Positions 1 to 7,470 of a stretch of 25,630 bases of DNA are shown piece after piece. This DNA is from Vampirovibrionales bacterium (GTDB lineage Bacteria; Cyanobacteriota; Vampirovibrionia; Vampirovibrionales; Vampirovibrionaceae). The stretch is from contig JADJRF010000009.1 of NCBI GenBank assembly GCA_016712355.1, positions 1-25,630 on the forward strand, given 5' to 3'. Made by a program: the position numbers and the translations under genes. The notes below the pieces were generated by a model. The model did not search any database, had not been told where the DNA came from, and saw only the letters and a list, made by a program, of their open reading frames with translations. Each line of letters starts with the position of its first letter. Positions within the stretch are counted from its first letter, which is position 1.

Positions 1-2
1 TG

Positions 3-130
3 GCTGCTAAAGCATTCGAAGGCAACAATCTTTCTGAAGAAATCAAAGAGCAATTAGTTAAAGCAGCAATGGCTGTCACGCCAATTGACCGGGCCATCTT
101 CGGCGTGCCTTCGGGTATCCGCGACCAGCG
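3..130 (+). other. Partial ORF fragment entering from the left edge
   Basis: A reading frame is open from the window edge and begins AAKAFEGNNLSEEIKEQ, followed by LVKAAMAVTPIDR. It runs on to 365, but only the first 30 or so residues look like protein; after about position 85 the composition turns GC-rich and the translation becomes Arg/Ser/Ala-rich, as in out-of-frame sequence. I read this as the end of a phage or host gene cut by whatever carried in the tnpB remnant. No family is recognised. Confidence 0.25.
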
Positions 131-265
131 GACCTCGCCGGTTCTGCGATTCACCCGCTCGCCCAGGTCTGCCCGACCATGCAGCAAGCGCGCTTGCTGG
201 CGGGCGAACAGGGCCGTATTCCACGCGAACCGCGCACTGCCGAACTCAACCGCCAATTGTTTTCG

Positions 266-699
266 CTGGTGTGTATCGAGGACTTGCAGGTGCGGAACAT
301 GTCCAAGTCGGCGGCAGGCACGGCAGATGCCCTGGGAAGAAACGTTCGGGCCAAGTCGGGCCTGAATAAGTCCATTCTCGATCAGGGCTGGTCCTGGAGT
401 TCCGCCGCCAACTGGATTACAAGCTGGCATGGAATGGCGGACACCTCATCGTCGTTCCGCCGCGCAACACCAGCCGAACTTGCCCTTTGTTGCGGCCATG
501 TCTCGGCGGACAATCGCCGCACCCAATCCCGCTTTGCCTGTGTGGCCTGCGGTTTCGAGGAAAACGCCGATGTGGTCGGCGCGATAAATGTACTAGGGCT
601 GGACACGCCCGGTTAGCCTGTGAAGTGAGCGGTGCGGTAAGGCCGCCAGCAGCAGGAACCCGCCGAAGCGACTCAGTGGTGGCTCAATGCCGCGCCTGA
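266..699 (+). pseudogene. tnpB: tnpB (IS200/IS605 OrfB) C-terminal remnant, frameshifted
   Basis: TnpB is the RNA-guided nuclease of IS200/IS605-type elements. Homology starts at LVCIEDLQVRNM (about 266) and runs through GLNKSILDQGW in one frame. It then moves to the frame reading EFRRQLDYKLAWNGGHLIVVPP (shift near 395), returns to the first frame near 487 for CGHVSADNRRTQSRFACVAC with the zinc-finger cysteines and the ADVVGAINVL motif that holds the last RuvC aspartate, and shifts again near 594 into AGHARLACEVSGAV, ending at 699. At least three indels are needed; one is an extra T in TTT before the CxxC. The N-terminal half (first RuvC aspartate) is missing: the sequence before 266 does not resemble TnpB. 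It cannot encode an active nuclease as written. Confidence 0.85.
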
Positions 700-1207
700 G
701 CGCCGTGGGAATCTCCGGCCTTCAGGCCGGGGAGGATGTCAATTCACTTTACTACCACGAAATCCAAACTCGAATTCTAGACTCGCGACTTGGCACTGAA
801 TTCCCGTTGCCGACCTATGCAACGCCCGGATCGGCTGGACTTGATTTGCGGGCGATGATTGATGAGCCGATAACTATTTGGCCAAATGAAACAAGGCTTA
901 TCAAAAAACCGGCCTGTCAATCTACATCAGCAATCCAGGGCTAGCTGCGTACATTCTGCCGCGTTCCGGACTCGGCCATAAGAACGGCATCGTGCTTGGA
1001 AACTTGGTCGGACTGATCGATAGCGATTATCAGGGCGAACTGCTGGTCTCGTGCTGGAATAGAAGCGACGATCAATTCAAGATCAATGTCGGAGATCGTA
1101 TCGCTCAACTGATTATCGCACCGGTGGTGCGGGCACAATTCAAAATCGTCGATCAGTTCGTGGTCAGCGAGCGCGGTGAGTTGGGGTTTGGGTCGAGTGG
1201 AGAATAA
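687..1207 (+). pseudogene. dut: dUTPase (dut), one internal frameshift, IS-derived 5' end
   Basis: Deoxyuridine triphosphatase hydrolyses dUTP to dUMP and PPi, keeping uracil out of DNA. All five trimeric dUTPase motifs are readable: PGSAGLDLRA, PRSGLGHKNG, LIDSDYQGEL, VGDRIAQLI and the Gly-rich C-terminal ERGELGFGSSG. The frame breaks at the A6 run near 904-909; reading on one base back gives TGLSIYIS and the rest of the enzyme to the stop at 1207. The conserved N-terminus (ILDSRLGTEFPLPTYA) has no ATG of its own: the only upstream in-frame ATG (687) lies in the IS right end and would add about 20 IS-encoded residues. The mobile element therefore appears to have replaced the native start. 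The A-run may be a base-calling error. A MazG-like gene follows 3 nt later. Confidence 0.85.
712..742 (+). mobile_element. IS200/IS605-type right end with terminal hairpin
   Basis: Just after tnpB a 9-bp hairpin (712-720 TCTCCGGCC pairing with 725-733 GGCCGGGGA, one G-U pair, loop TTCA) is followed by GGATGTCAA. A subterminal hairpin plus a short TCAA-like cleavage tetranucleotide is the usual right end of IS605-family elements, and the same region normally gives the 3' part of the TnpB guide (omega) RNA. The element boundary is inferred near 742, directly against dUTPase sequence. No matching left end was found. Confidence 0.65.
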
Positions 1208-1210
1208 GAC

Positions 1211-1503
1211 ATGCAATTGATAGAAGAAGTAAAAGCAGAGCTTGAAAGAGCAATAAATAAATTTCCAACATGGCCTACCGATCCGCTCCATGCTCTAGCC
1301 GTTCTTGGCGAAGAATACGGAGAACTCAACAAGGCCATGCTTCAACTTGTATACGAGCCGCATAAGACAACTGCGGAGGATGTTCGCATGGAAGCGATTC
1401 AAACCGCTGCGATGTCGATCCGGCTAGCGATGAGCCGGATTCTTACCAATACAAGGGGTGCGATCAACATAAACAATCGCATATCGAGAATGACAAGCGA
1501 TGA
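1211..1503 (+). pseudogene. MazG-like nucleotide pyrophosphohydrolase-type phage protein, frameshifted near the end
   Basis: The ATG lies just downstream of the dut stop. The N-terminal 70 residues (DPLHALAVLGEEYGELNKAM, then MEAIQTAAMSIRLAMS) match the all-alpha MazG-like pattern: an EExGE helix and a second helix with a Glu and QxAAMxxR, typical of small phage proteins beside dut. The frame past RLAMS continues as low-quality sequence to 1582. One base earlier another frame gives DSYQYKGCDQHKQSHIENDKR and a TGA at 1501-1503 that overlaps the next ATG (ATGA). I take the latter as the true C-terminus, so one base is missing near 1429. Substrate unknown; the role in NTP housekeeping is inferred from the fold and the dut neighbour. 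Confidence 0.6.
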
Positions 1504-1681
1504 GCAAAAACGCTGGATGGTACGCGGAGTTGCACCGCTGGGAAGAAGGATTATTTCCTGGCGCGGCATTTTGGGATGGTGAAAATGGAGTAACAGCCTA
1601 CCCATCTGCGAATGGGCAGGCCTGTTTGATACGATGGAAGACGCCGATAAGTGGGCGTGGGATAACGATCCTGATCTTTAG
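1500..1681 (+). pseudogene. Small conserved-looking phage protein, frameshifted
   Basis: It begins MSKNAGWYAELHRWEEGLFPG at the ATGA overlap with the MazG-like gene, so the two are translationally coupled. After ENGVTAYPSANG the continuing frame (to 1721) loses protein character, while another frame reads GLFDTMEDADKWAWDNDPDL and stops with TAG at 1679-1681. A single indel near 1615-1625 joins the two into a protein of about 60 residues rich in Trp and acidic residues. I do not recognise a family. It is the last plus-strand gene before the convergent late operon. Confidence 0.5.
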
Positions 1682-1815
1682 CGCAACAATTCCTCAATCG
1701 CCTTACCGCGCCCGCCCTTGACCGTGGCGAGCGCGTCTACACGAACTGCGCCCAAGAAAAACGCTTTTTGCAATCTCTCGGAAGCCTGCGAAACCCGACT
1801 ACAGTCGGCTTAGTC
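1678..1815 (-). other. Possible alternative C-terminal frame of the tail protein, or small ORF
   Basis: A minus-strand frame free of stops from about 1815 reads VSQASERLQKAFFLGAVRVD, then ALATVKGGRGKAIEELLR, and ends with TAA at 1678-1680, touching the stop of the convergent plus-strand gene. It has no ATG and overlaps the last 26 codons of the CAP-domain tail protein in another frame. The amino-acid composition is protein-like, more so than the Arg/Lys-rich tail it overlaps. It may be the genuine C-terminus of that protein beyond an unnoticed indel. Confidence 0.25.
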
Positions 1816-3305
1816 CGGTCGAATCCGGTGAACTTGACAAGCACCTCATCGCCGATTTCAAACGCCGCAATGTTGCAAGGCGGGTAGACGATCAAGACGT
1901 TGGTCAGCGTGTTCGCAGAATTCAAGTCAAAAGCATCTTTCTCGGATTGCAGCTTGCGGCATTCAGCAGCATTAAGCGTCACTGAGCATGTGCCGGCGTT
2001 GGTATTCAGCGCCGTAATCACTCCGTAGCGACAATAGGGCTTCCACTTATATTTACCCGGCTCCAGCGCGAGATGGTAGAACACGGCGGGCGGGCTGATC
2101 GAGTCCGTCAGCCGCAGCTTGCCGTGTGGCGCGAAATTGCTTCCAGCGGGCGCGATGTTGAGCGAGCGCTCATCGTAAATGACCACTCGCTCTGATGTGG
2201 TTCCGGCGTCAATCGTGGCGGATGTCTGCTGGTACGCATCGATGTAGAAGCCTGGCACCTCCATCGTGGCGACTTCTTTACCGACCGCCAACCCCAGGGT
2301 GTAGGTCGCGCACCAGCAATCGATGCTAAGCGCCGCCAAGGCCGCCTTACGCGCCGTGATTTCCGTGATCCTGGCGACCCTGGCAATCTTTTCCGCCATC
2401 AGCTTCTCATAGTCTTTCTGCGCGGCCTGTTCCTTCAACTTCGCTTCCGCGAACTTTTTAACCACGTCTTGCAACCCGTTCGGCACGTCCGGGTCGGTAT
2501 GCGGCGCTTCGATCTTGTCCAGCTTGGCTTGTTCCTCCTCCCCGGCTTTCTTCGCCGGATCGGGCGGAAACGTATAGGTCGTCACCGGCGGCGGGTCCGG
2601 GTCAGGCTGGACGATCAGTACGCACCAGAGATGGGTTGCGGGATTTTTCGGCGCGTACTTGTAGGCGACGCCCGCCGCCGTGGCGGTGGATGACAGCAGG
2701 GCGTTCACATAGGCCGTTGTGCGCTTCCAGCCGGCCAGTGTGGCACTAGGGCTAGTGGTCCCGTACTTGAGTAGCTCTTCGACGCTAAGGGCGCTGTAGC
2801 CCACGTACAGCACCCGCTCAGCAGGTGTCGATTGGTTGTAGCCGATGTGTCCTGTCTCGCCCGTCGCGGCTTGGTTGCTTAGGTGGACCCGGCACACGCC
2901 GTCTAGGTCGGAATCGCGGGTGAGCGGGTCAAGAGAGTGATCTGCGCGGTAGGCATTGATTAGGTCAAAGAGTGGCGATTCTTGCGCACGATCCGGGTCA
3001 ACCCATGGAAGCCCGGTTTCCGGGTCATTTTCCGGGTCTGGCGTCAAGGATGGAGCGGTGCTGTTTTCTTTCGAAATAAGGTCGTTTTTCCACTGCTCGA
3101 TCACGGCGTTATAAGCCGCTTCCGCAATCGCCGAATCGTCTTTCAGCAAGTTAAGCGTGTTGATGGTTTTAAGGAGAAGTGCGGCATAAGCGGATTCTTG
3201 CTCTTGTAGTTTTGAAAGCTCTTTATCATATTTTGTAGTGTCATACAACGGGCGAATCTTATAGAGTCCTCCGCCGGTTTCAGACAAGATGATCGCTTTC
3301 CCCAT
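1737..3305 (-). CDS. Tail protein with a CAP (SCP/YkwD-like) domain
   Basis: 522 residues from the ATG at 3305, which has AGAAGAGG about 7 nt upstream; longer upstream reading lacks a better start. Residues 1-100: short N-terminal segment (MGKAIILSETGGGLYKI) and helices. Residues 112-232: CAP-like domain beginning LFDLINAYRADHSLDPLTRD, with conserved-type positions H141, H153 (TGHIGYN), E176/E177 and a closing LWCVLIVQ strand. Residues 233-260 are Pro-rich, 280-345 predicted coiled coil, and 350-522 a beta-rich end with EIGDEVLVKFTGFDRTKPTVVGF-type strands seen in tail-tip proteins. CAP domains are usually secreted and bind lipids or act on cell-wall components; their role in a virion is open. 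It lies last in the late operon, 2 nt after the second beta-propeller gene, so a tip or fibre-base position is likely. The extreme C-terminus may be frameshifted. Confidence 0.7.
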   Translation of the reverse strand: MGKAIILSETGGGLYKIRPLYDTTKYDKELSKLQEQESAYAALLLKTINTLNLLKDDSAIAEAAYNAVIEQWKNDLISKENSTAPSLTPDPENDPETGLPWVDPDRAQESPLFDLINAYRADHSLDPLTRDSDLDGVCRVHLSNQAATGETGHIGYNQSTPAERVLYVGYSALSVEELLKYGTTSPSATLAGWKRTTAYVNALLSSTATAAGVAYKYAPKNPATHLWCVLIVQPDPDPPPVTTYTFPPDPAKKAGEEEQAKLDKIEAPHTDPDVPNGLQDVVKKFAEAKLKEQAAQKDYEKLMAEKIARVARITEITARKAALAALSIDCWCATYTLGLAVGKEVATMEVPGFYIDAYQQTSATIDAGTTSERVVIYDERSLNIAPAGSNFAPHGKLRLTDSISPPAVFYHLALEPGKYKWKPYCRYGVITALNTNAGTCSVTLNAAECRKLQSEKDAFDLNSANTLTNVLIVYPPCNIAAFEIGDEVLVKFTGFDRTKPTVVGFRRLPRDCKKRFSWAQFV

Positions 3306-3307
3306 GA

Positions 3308-4899
3308 CTACGCCTCTTCTACCTTCATCCATGCGCGTCTTGTCGTAATCTCGTAATCAATAGCACCCACAGTCCATGATAGCACTCCGTCAAATACCGT
3401 GTCGTTCGGATGCAAATTAGGATTAATATCACACTCCGCGAAATGCTTGAGTTCTTTGTCGAATCCAGTTCGATAGACGCCAGTCAGTGTAACAGATTGC
3501 GGTGAGAATGAAACAGGAATCAGCCTCCCGCGCACTTTGATTTGTCCCGTTCTCGGCATCCTATCAGAATCAATGTCCCACATGAGCGCTTGCAGGAATT
3601 CGCCCATGGTTTCGATGCCGTTTGAATCGCGCAAACCGACGTAATAGCCAATCGCCCATCATTCGCTTTTCTCTCGTATAGATCAGCGAGTATGGCCGTT
3701 GAAGCATTAGGAATAACAACATCAATCCAGGTGGATTGCCCCAAGCGGCGTTGGCATTGAATGATGGAAAAAGGATACTCGATCAGTGTGCCGCCCGTTA
3801 TATAGAGACGATAGATGATATTGGAGTCTGGAGTTGCGCTTAAATCGGGAGCTAGTGGCTTTGATGTGGTGTTAGGAATCCCTAGAGCAAGCCCTAGAGC
3901 GAGGCTTGGCGCTTGCACAGAGACCTGAATCGTGGGGACGCCAAGCCCGTATTCCAGAGCTAGTCCTGGCGGCTCGACAATGACCGCTGGCGGCGGCGCT
4001 AATAGCGCCAGCGCATAGCAATTTTCCGTATGATTCGCGGACCACGACAAACTGCCTGACGAATCAAACACCCATAACGTTTTGCTGCTATTGACGGGTC
4101 CAGCGACGTAAATATTCCCGGATTGATCGAGCTTTAATGCGCGAACATCAAGAATAGACGTAATCGGGAATCCTCCCGTTGTTATTTCTGTTCCGCTAGA
4201 ATTGTATTTCTTGACATACCCGAATCCGCAAACGTAGATATATCCATCAGCGCCGACCGTAATAGCCCGGTCTGTTTCAAAATTATCAACCGACCATTGC
4301 AAAGTGCCTGAGCTATTGTATTTGCGCATCGTATAACTTCCATTCGATGCGCCGCACGTATAAACATTTCCTGAATCATCAACAGCAATGCCGTTGACGG
4401 TGGCCCCGTGATTCGCGGTCCACTGTTGAGTGCCTGAGCTATTATATTTTCGTGTCGTAATGCTGCTGGACACGCTGCCGCCCGTGTACACATTTCCAGC
4501 CGAATCCATGGCCACGGCAAACACATAATCGCCGTGATCAGCAGACCAAGACAACGTACCCGATGAGTTATATTTCCGAGTGGTCTTGCTGTCAATTCCA
4601 GTTGCGCGCCCGCCACCGATACAAACATCCGTGGAATTCGCGGCGACCGCATAAATAGTGGTTCCGTGGTCCTTGTTCCACTGCAATGTGCCGTTTAAGT
4701 ATTGTCTAAGTCCTCCATCACCACCAGATGCCGTGCCGACGCCAGCACTGTATAAAAAGCTGTTTATGGAGTCTGTGGAGAGTCCGTATATAGCGGCGCT
4801 ACGTGAAATAGAATCAATCGACGATCCAGCAAAGCTATAGCGCCGGATATTGATGTTGGTTGCGGTGGCAATGCCGGCGGTATAGACGTAACTCGTCAT
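3308..4899 (-). pseudogene. Beta-propeller tail protein 2 (frameshifted at about 3650)
   Basis: The N-terminal part contains at least five tandem blades of about 40-45 residues built on RKYNSSGT-x-QWS-x-DHG and AVAxDSxGNVYxGG (SBBP/PQQ-like propeller repeats). Next come a Pro/Leu/Gly linker (PPGLALEYGLGVPTI, SLALGLALGIP) and a beta-rich domain. The frame is broken near 3650: one frame reads LYERKANDG, and the next carries on as AIGYYVGLRDSNGIETMGEF to MKVEEA and the stop at 3308. Restoring one G to a GGG run rejoins about 530 residues. It overlaps the upstream paralogue by 4 nt (ATGA). Architecture and linker match the gene at 4896-6668, so the pair arose by duplication. Probable role: tail tip or host-surface contact, inferred from position. 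Confidence 0.7.
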
Positions 4900-6668
4900 T
4901 CGGATACCTCCATGATCGACGATGATTTGTCGATAAATATGGTAATCTCGTTGACCGTAAACGTTTCTCCGTTCCCTAGGTCGGCAATGTCATTAGGTCG
5001 CAAGTAAATATCCACGTCGCAACGAATACGCCGTTCTCCGTTTCTGTCATTCCTATAAGCGGCGTTCTTAATAGCGATGGTATTGTAATTATAAACGGTC
5101 GCTGATTCTCCGTAGAGCGTGATACTGGCGTTTTTGCCCCCACGATCCACCGAAGCGCCGCTTAAATCAACTGCAATCCATGGATCGATCTGTTCAATTC
5201 CGTCATTAAATCGGACGCCGCGCCAGATCGTGATGGAATGACCGATTTGATCCAGAATCGCGGTGAGCGACTCTGCATCCGGTATCTCGCAAACGTAAGT
5301 CGCCGATGTGGTTGTTTCAGAGATACGCAGCTGTATGGACTTCAGTTTAATGGAAATTGACGCATCATCGTCAAAGACTAGACGATGAATGACAGGGACC
5401 GGCAATCCAACATAATAGCGAGTAATCGTCGGAATCCCTAGCGACAATCCTAACGCTAGTCCTGGAGGACTCACATAGACCATTCCTGATATAGTCGGAG
5501 TGCCTAGATGAATAGGCAGTCTTAATGCCGGAGTCTGGACTTCTCGAACCGATAGACACAACGCGCCAAGCGCATTACCCGCAACGTCTGAAGTATTCGT
5601 GCCAAACGTGGTTGCTTGCCAATCAATCGCATAGCCCACAATACCAAACACCGTGCGAGTCGCCGGCCCGGAACTTCCGCCAGACGGGACCACGCGAACG
5701 CCATAAATCGTATCATCCGAGTCAATGGAAATTGCCGAAAGCGTGTAATTCCCGAATCCTGAATCCTTGGTAATGAAGTTTAGACTGGAATCGTATTCGT
5801 AGAAGACATAATACGTTCCGCTTAAGCTCACGGGCGTCATAGAGACCGCAAAGTGTCCGCTCGATAGTTCGACAATCCCCGTGCCTTGGCTGTTATAGCT
5901 ACTATCGTTGACCGGTCCTATTGCGCCAGCGACAAAACTACCACTGGCGTTGTATTTACGAACTGCCTGTACTACTCCGGTATTCCAGAAAAATCCAGCG
6001 ATGAACACATTCCCGGATGAATCCACAGCAATGCCGCGAATCGCCGAATTAAACTCATTGCAGGCACTCCAAACGATACTACCGTCCGATGCGTCTATTT
6101 TAACAAGGATGTTTTCAGTATAGGGGAATGCCGTTCCGCCAACATAAATATAACCGCCACGATAGACTATCGGGCGAGGATACGGATTATCGAGGTGAGG
6201 CGATGAATACCCGGTATCTGTTGACCATTGCAATGCACCTGATGAATTGTATTTTCTGAGATTGTAATAGCCAGTTGCGCCGGGCGTCGTTCTGACAGCG
6301 CCGCTCGAATTCACAGCATCGCCATAGACATAAATATTCTCGGAATCATCAATCGCAATACCGAAACACGCCGCGCCGTGATTCGCATACCATAACAAAT
6401 CGCCGTCTTGATTGAACTTGCGCGTAGTCATCGCATATTCAGAATATGCGGATAGGCTCTCGGTATCGGTATAATATTTGAGGTCAGATGCGCAATACTG
6501 ACTGCCATCATCGCCCAGCACAATTCCCCATACGTTTGAGGTATTGCGACCGAAATAGACTCGATTCCCGTGCAAGTAGGGATTGCCGGATGAGTCTATT
6601 TTCTGTCCGAGAGGATAATCAAGACTAAAGGCTCCCTCGCAGCCAATTGCTAATAGCGGCTTCGCCAT
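4896..6668 (-). CDS. Beta-propeller tail protein 1
   Basis: 590 residues, intact. Residues 70-340 contain propeller blades with signatures such as FGIAIDDSENIYVYGDAV, RKYNSSGALQWS and GIAVDSSGNVFIAGF. A linker PPGLALGLSLGIPTI follows near 395-410, then a C-terminal beta-rich domain (from about residue 425) containing IPDAESLTAILDQIG and ITLYGESATVYNYN. That domain resembles the C-terminal domain of the next gene (IPNASTAILADLYE), so the whole architecture is duplicated. It starts 3 nt after the stop of the 149-residue tail protein and ends in an ATGA overlap with its paralogue. It occupies the lambda M-L-K-I-J region but is not recognisably related to those proteins. Likely tail-tip adaptor or receptor-contact protein; ligand unknown. 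Confidence 0.7.
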   Translation of the reverse strand: MAKPLLAIGCEGAFSLDYPLGQKIDSSGNPYLHGNRVYFGRNTSNVWGIVLGDDGSQYCASDLKYYTDTESLSAYSEYAMTTRKFNQDGDLLWYANHGAACFGIAIDDSENIYVYGDAVNSSGAVRTTPGATGYYNLRKYNSSGALQWSTDTGYSSPHLDNPYPRPIVYRGGYIYVGGTAFPYTENILVKIDASDGSIVWSACNEFNSAIRGIAVDSSGNVFIAGFFWNTGVVQAVRKYNASGSFVAGAIGPVNDSSYNSQGTGIVELSSGHFAVSMTPVSLSGTYYVFYEYDSSLNFITKDSGFGNYTLSAISIDSDDTIYGVRVVPSGGSSGPATRTVFGIVGYAIDWQATTFGTNTSDVAGNALGALCLSVREVQTPALRLPIHLGTPTISGMVYVSPPGLALGLSLGIPTITRYYVGLPVPVIHRLVFDDDASISIKLKSIQLRISETTTSATYVCEIPDAESLTAILDQIGHSITIWRGVRFNDGIEQIDPWIAVDLSGASVDRGGKNASITLYGESATVYNYNTIAIKNAAYRNDRNGERRIRCDVDIYLRPNDIADLGNGETFTVNEITIFIDKSSSIMEVSE

Positions 6669-6670
6669 GA

Positions 6671-7120
6671 TTAGGGCTTATAGATGAGCTTATTGATGGC
6701 GTTCCAATTAATCGACCAGTCCGTGCTGACTGAGATCACGTCCGTATCATCGGAGTTGGGGAGCATTCTAAAAACAACCGGATTCGTCACGCCTCCGAAA
6801 GTCCCAACCGCGACACAAATAACATGTCGGAATGTAGCGGTTAGCGATGTCCAGGTTAAATCATCGTAATCGATATTTGAATTCGTGACCACGGGCGTCG
6901 TAAGTTGCTTTCCGCCAACCGTATAACCTCCAGTAGTAGTCAACTCATTATAGCTTGGGTCTGTGCTGTCATTCGCGCCGTTGTCCCATTGCGTGTGCGC
7001 TGAATTGAATGTATAGCCAGAAGTGACTAGACGAATACGGAGTTCCGAGGTGTCCAGATCAAGTCCGCCCGTGTTAATGAGTTTCCATGAGTGATCGTAC
7101 CAGTACATTGCGGCAGTCAT
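6671..7120 (-). CDS. Putative virion/tail structural protein
   Basis: 149 residues, beta-rich. The beginning MTAAMYWYDHSWKLINTGGL and motifs such as LRIRLVTSGYTF, YNELTTTGGYTVGGKQL, YDDLTWTSL and ATFRHVICV follow the pattern of a widespread family of small phage structural proteins (a value range, then T/S-rich strands and an added 'time-of-flight' of a jelly-roll-like fold). No enzymatic motif. The start overlaps the previous stop by 4 nt (ATGA), and the gene sits between the tape-measure-proximal small protein and the propeller proteins, so a tail or tail-tip location is inferred. Confidence 0.55.
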   Translation of the reverse strand: MTAAMYWYDHSWKLINTGGLDLDTSELRIRLVTSGYTFNSAHTQWDNGANDSTDPSYNELTTTGGYTVGGKQLTTPVVTNSNIDYDDLTWTSLTATFRHVICVAVGTFGGVTNPVVFRMLPNSDDTDVISVSTDWSINWNAINKLIYKP

Positions 7121-7470
7121 GATGTTCCGTCCAGTTTAGCGATGACGCGAGCGCTGATATTGAGCTTATTTTTATTGACGGCGGTCGCAAGAATGACTTT
7201 GAAGATACCAGCTTCGCAAGAGAGAGAAACCTGGCTGTAGTGGCTGATGAGGTATTTGAGTTTTTGAAGAATATCCAGCGATGGATTGACGACATCAATC
7301 GTGAGTGTTTGATCGGATTCTGAAAAACCGGTATCGTACACAGAGACCGCGCCGTCCAAGGTGTCAACGACGCTGCCCCGGCGACTCGCTGAATATGGGT
7401 TATTCACCTTTACATCATGTAATAGTATGATCCCGTTTGGATCATACGTTATAGCGGCAATTGAAATCAT
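7117..7470 (-). CDS. Small tail protein downstream of tape measure
   Basis: 117 residues beginning MISIAAITYDPNGIILLHDV, mostly beta-strand by pattern, with LTIDVVNPSLDILQKLKYLI in the middle. It overlaps the tape-measure stop and the next start by ATGA on both sides. It occupies the place of lambda gene M, but sequence alone does not prove homology. Role as a tail-tip or tail-completion protein is inferred from position. Confidence 0.5.
   Translation of the reverse strand: MISIAAITYDPNGIILLHDVKVNNPYSASRRGSVVDTLDGAVSVYDTGFSESDQTLTIDVVNPSLDILQKLKYLISHYSQVSLSCEAGIFKVILATAVNKNKLNISARVIAKLDGTS

Noticed and set aside
1735..1765. Terminator between the convergent gene sets (AAAAACGCTTTTT)
   Set aside because: The stem is short and A/T-only, and it lies inside the coding end of the tail protein; not convincing.
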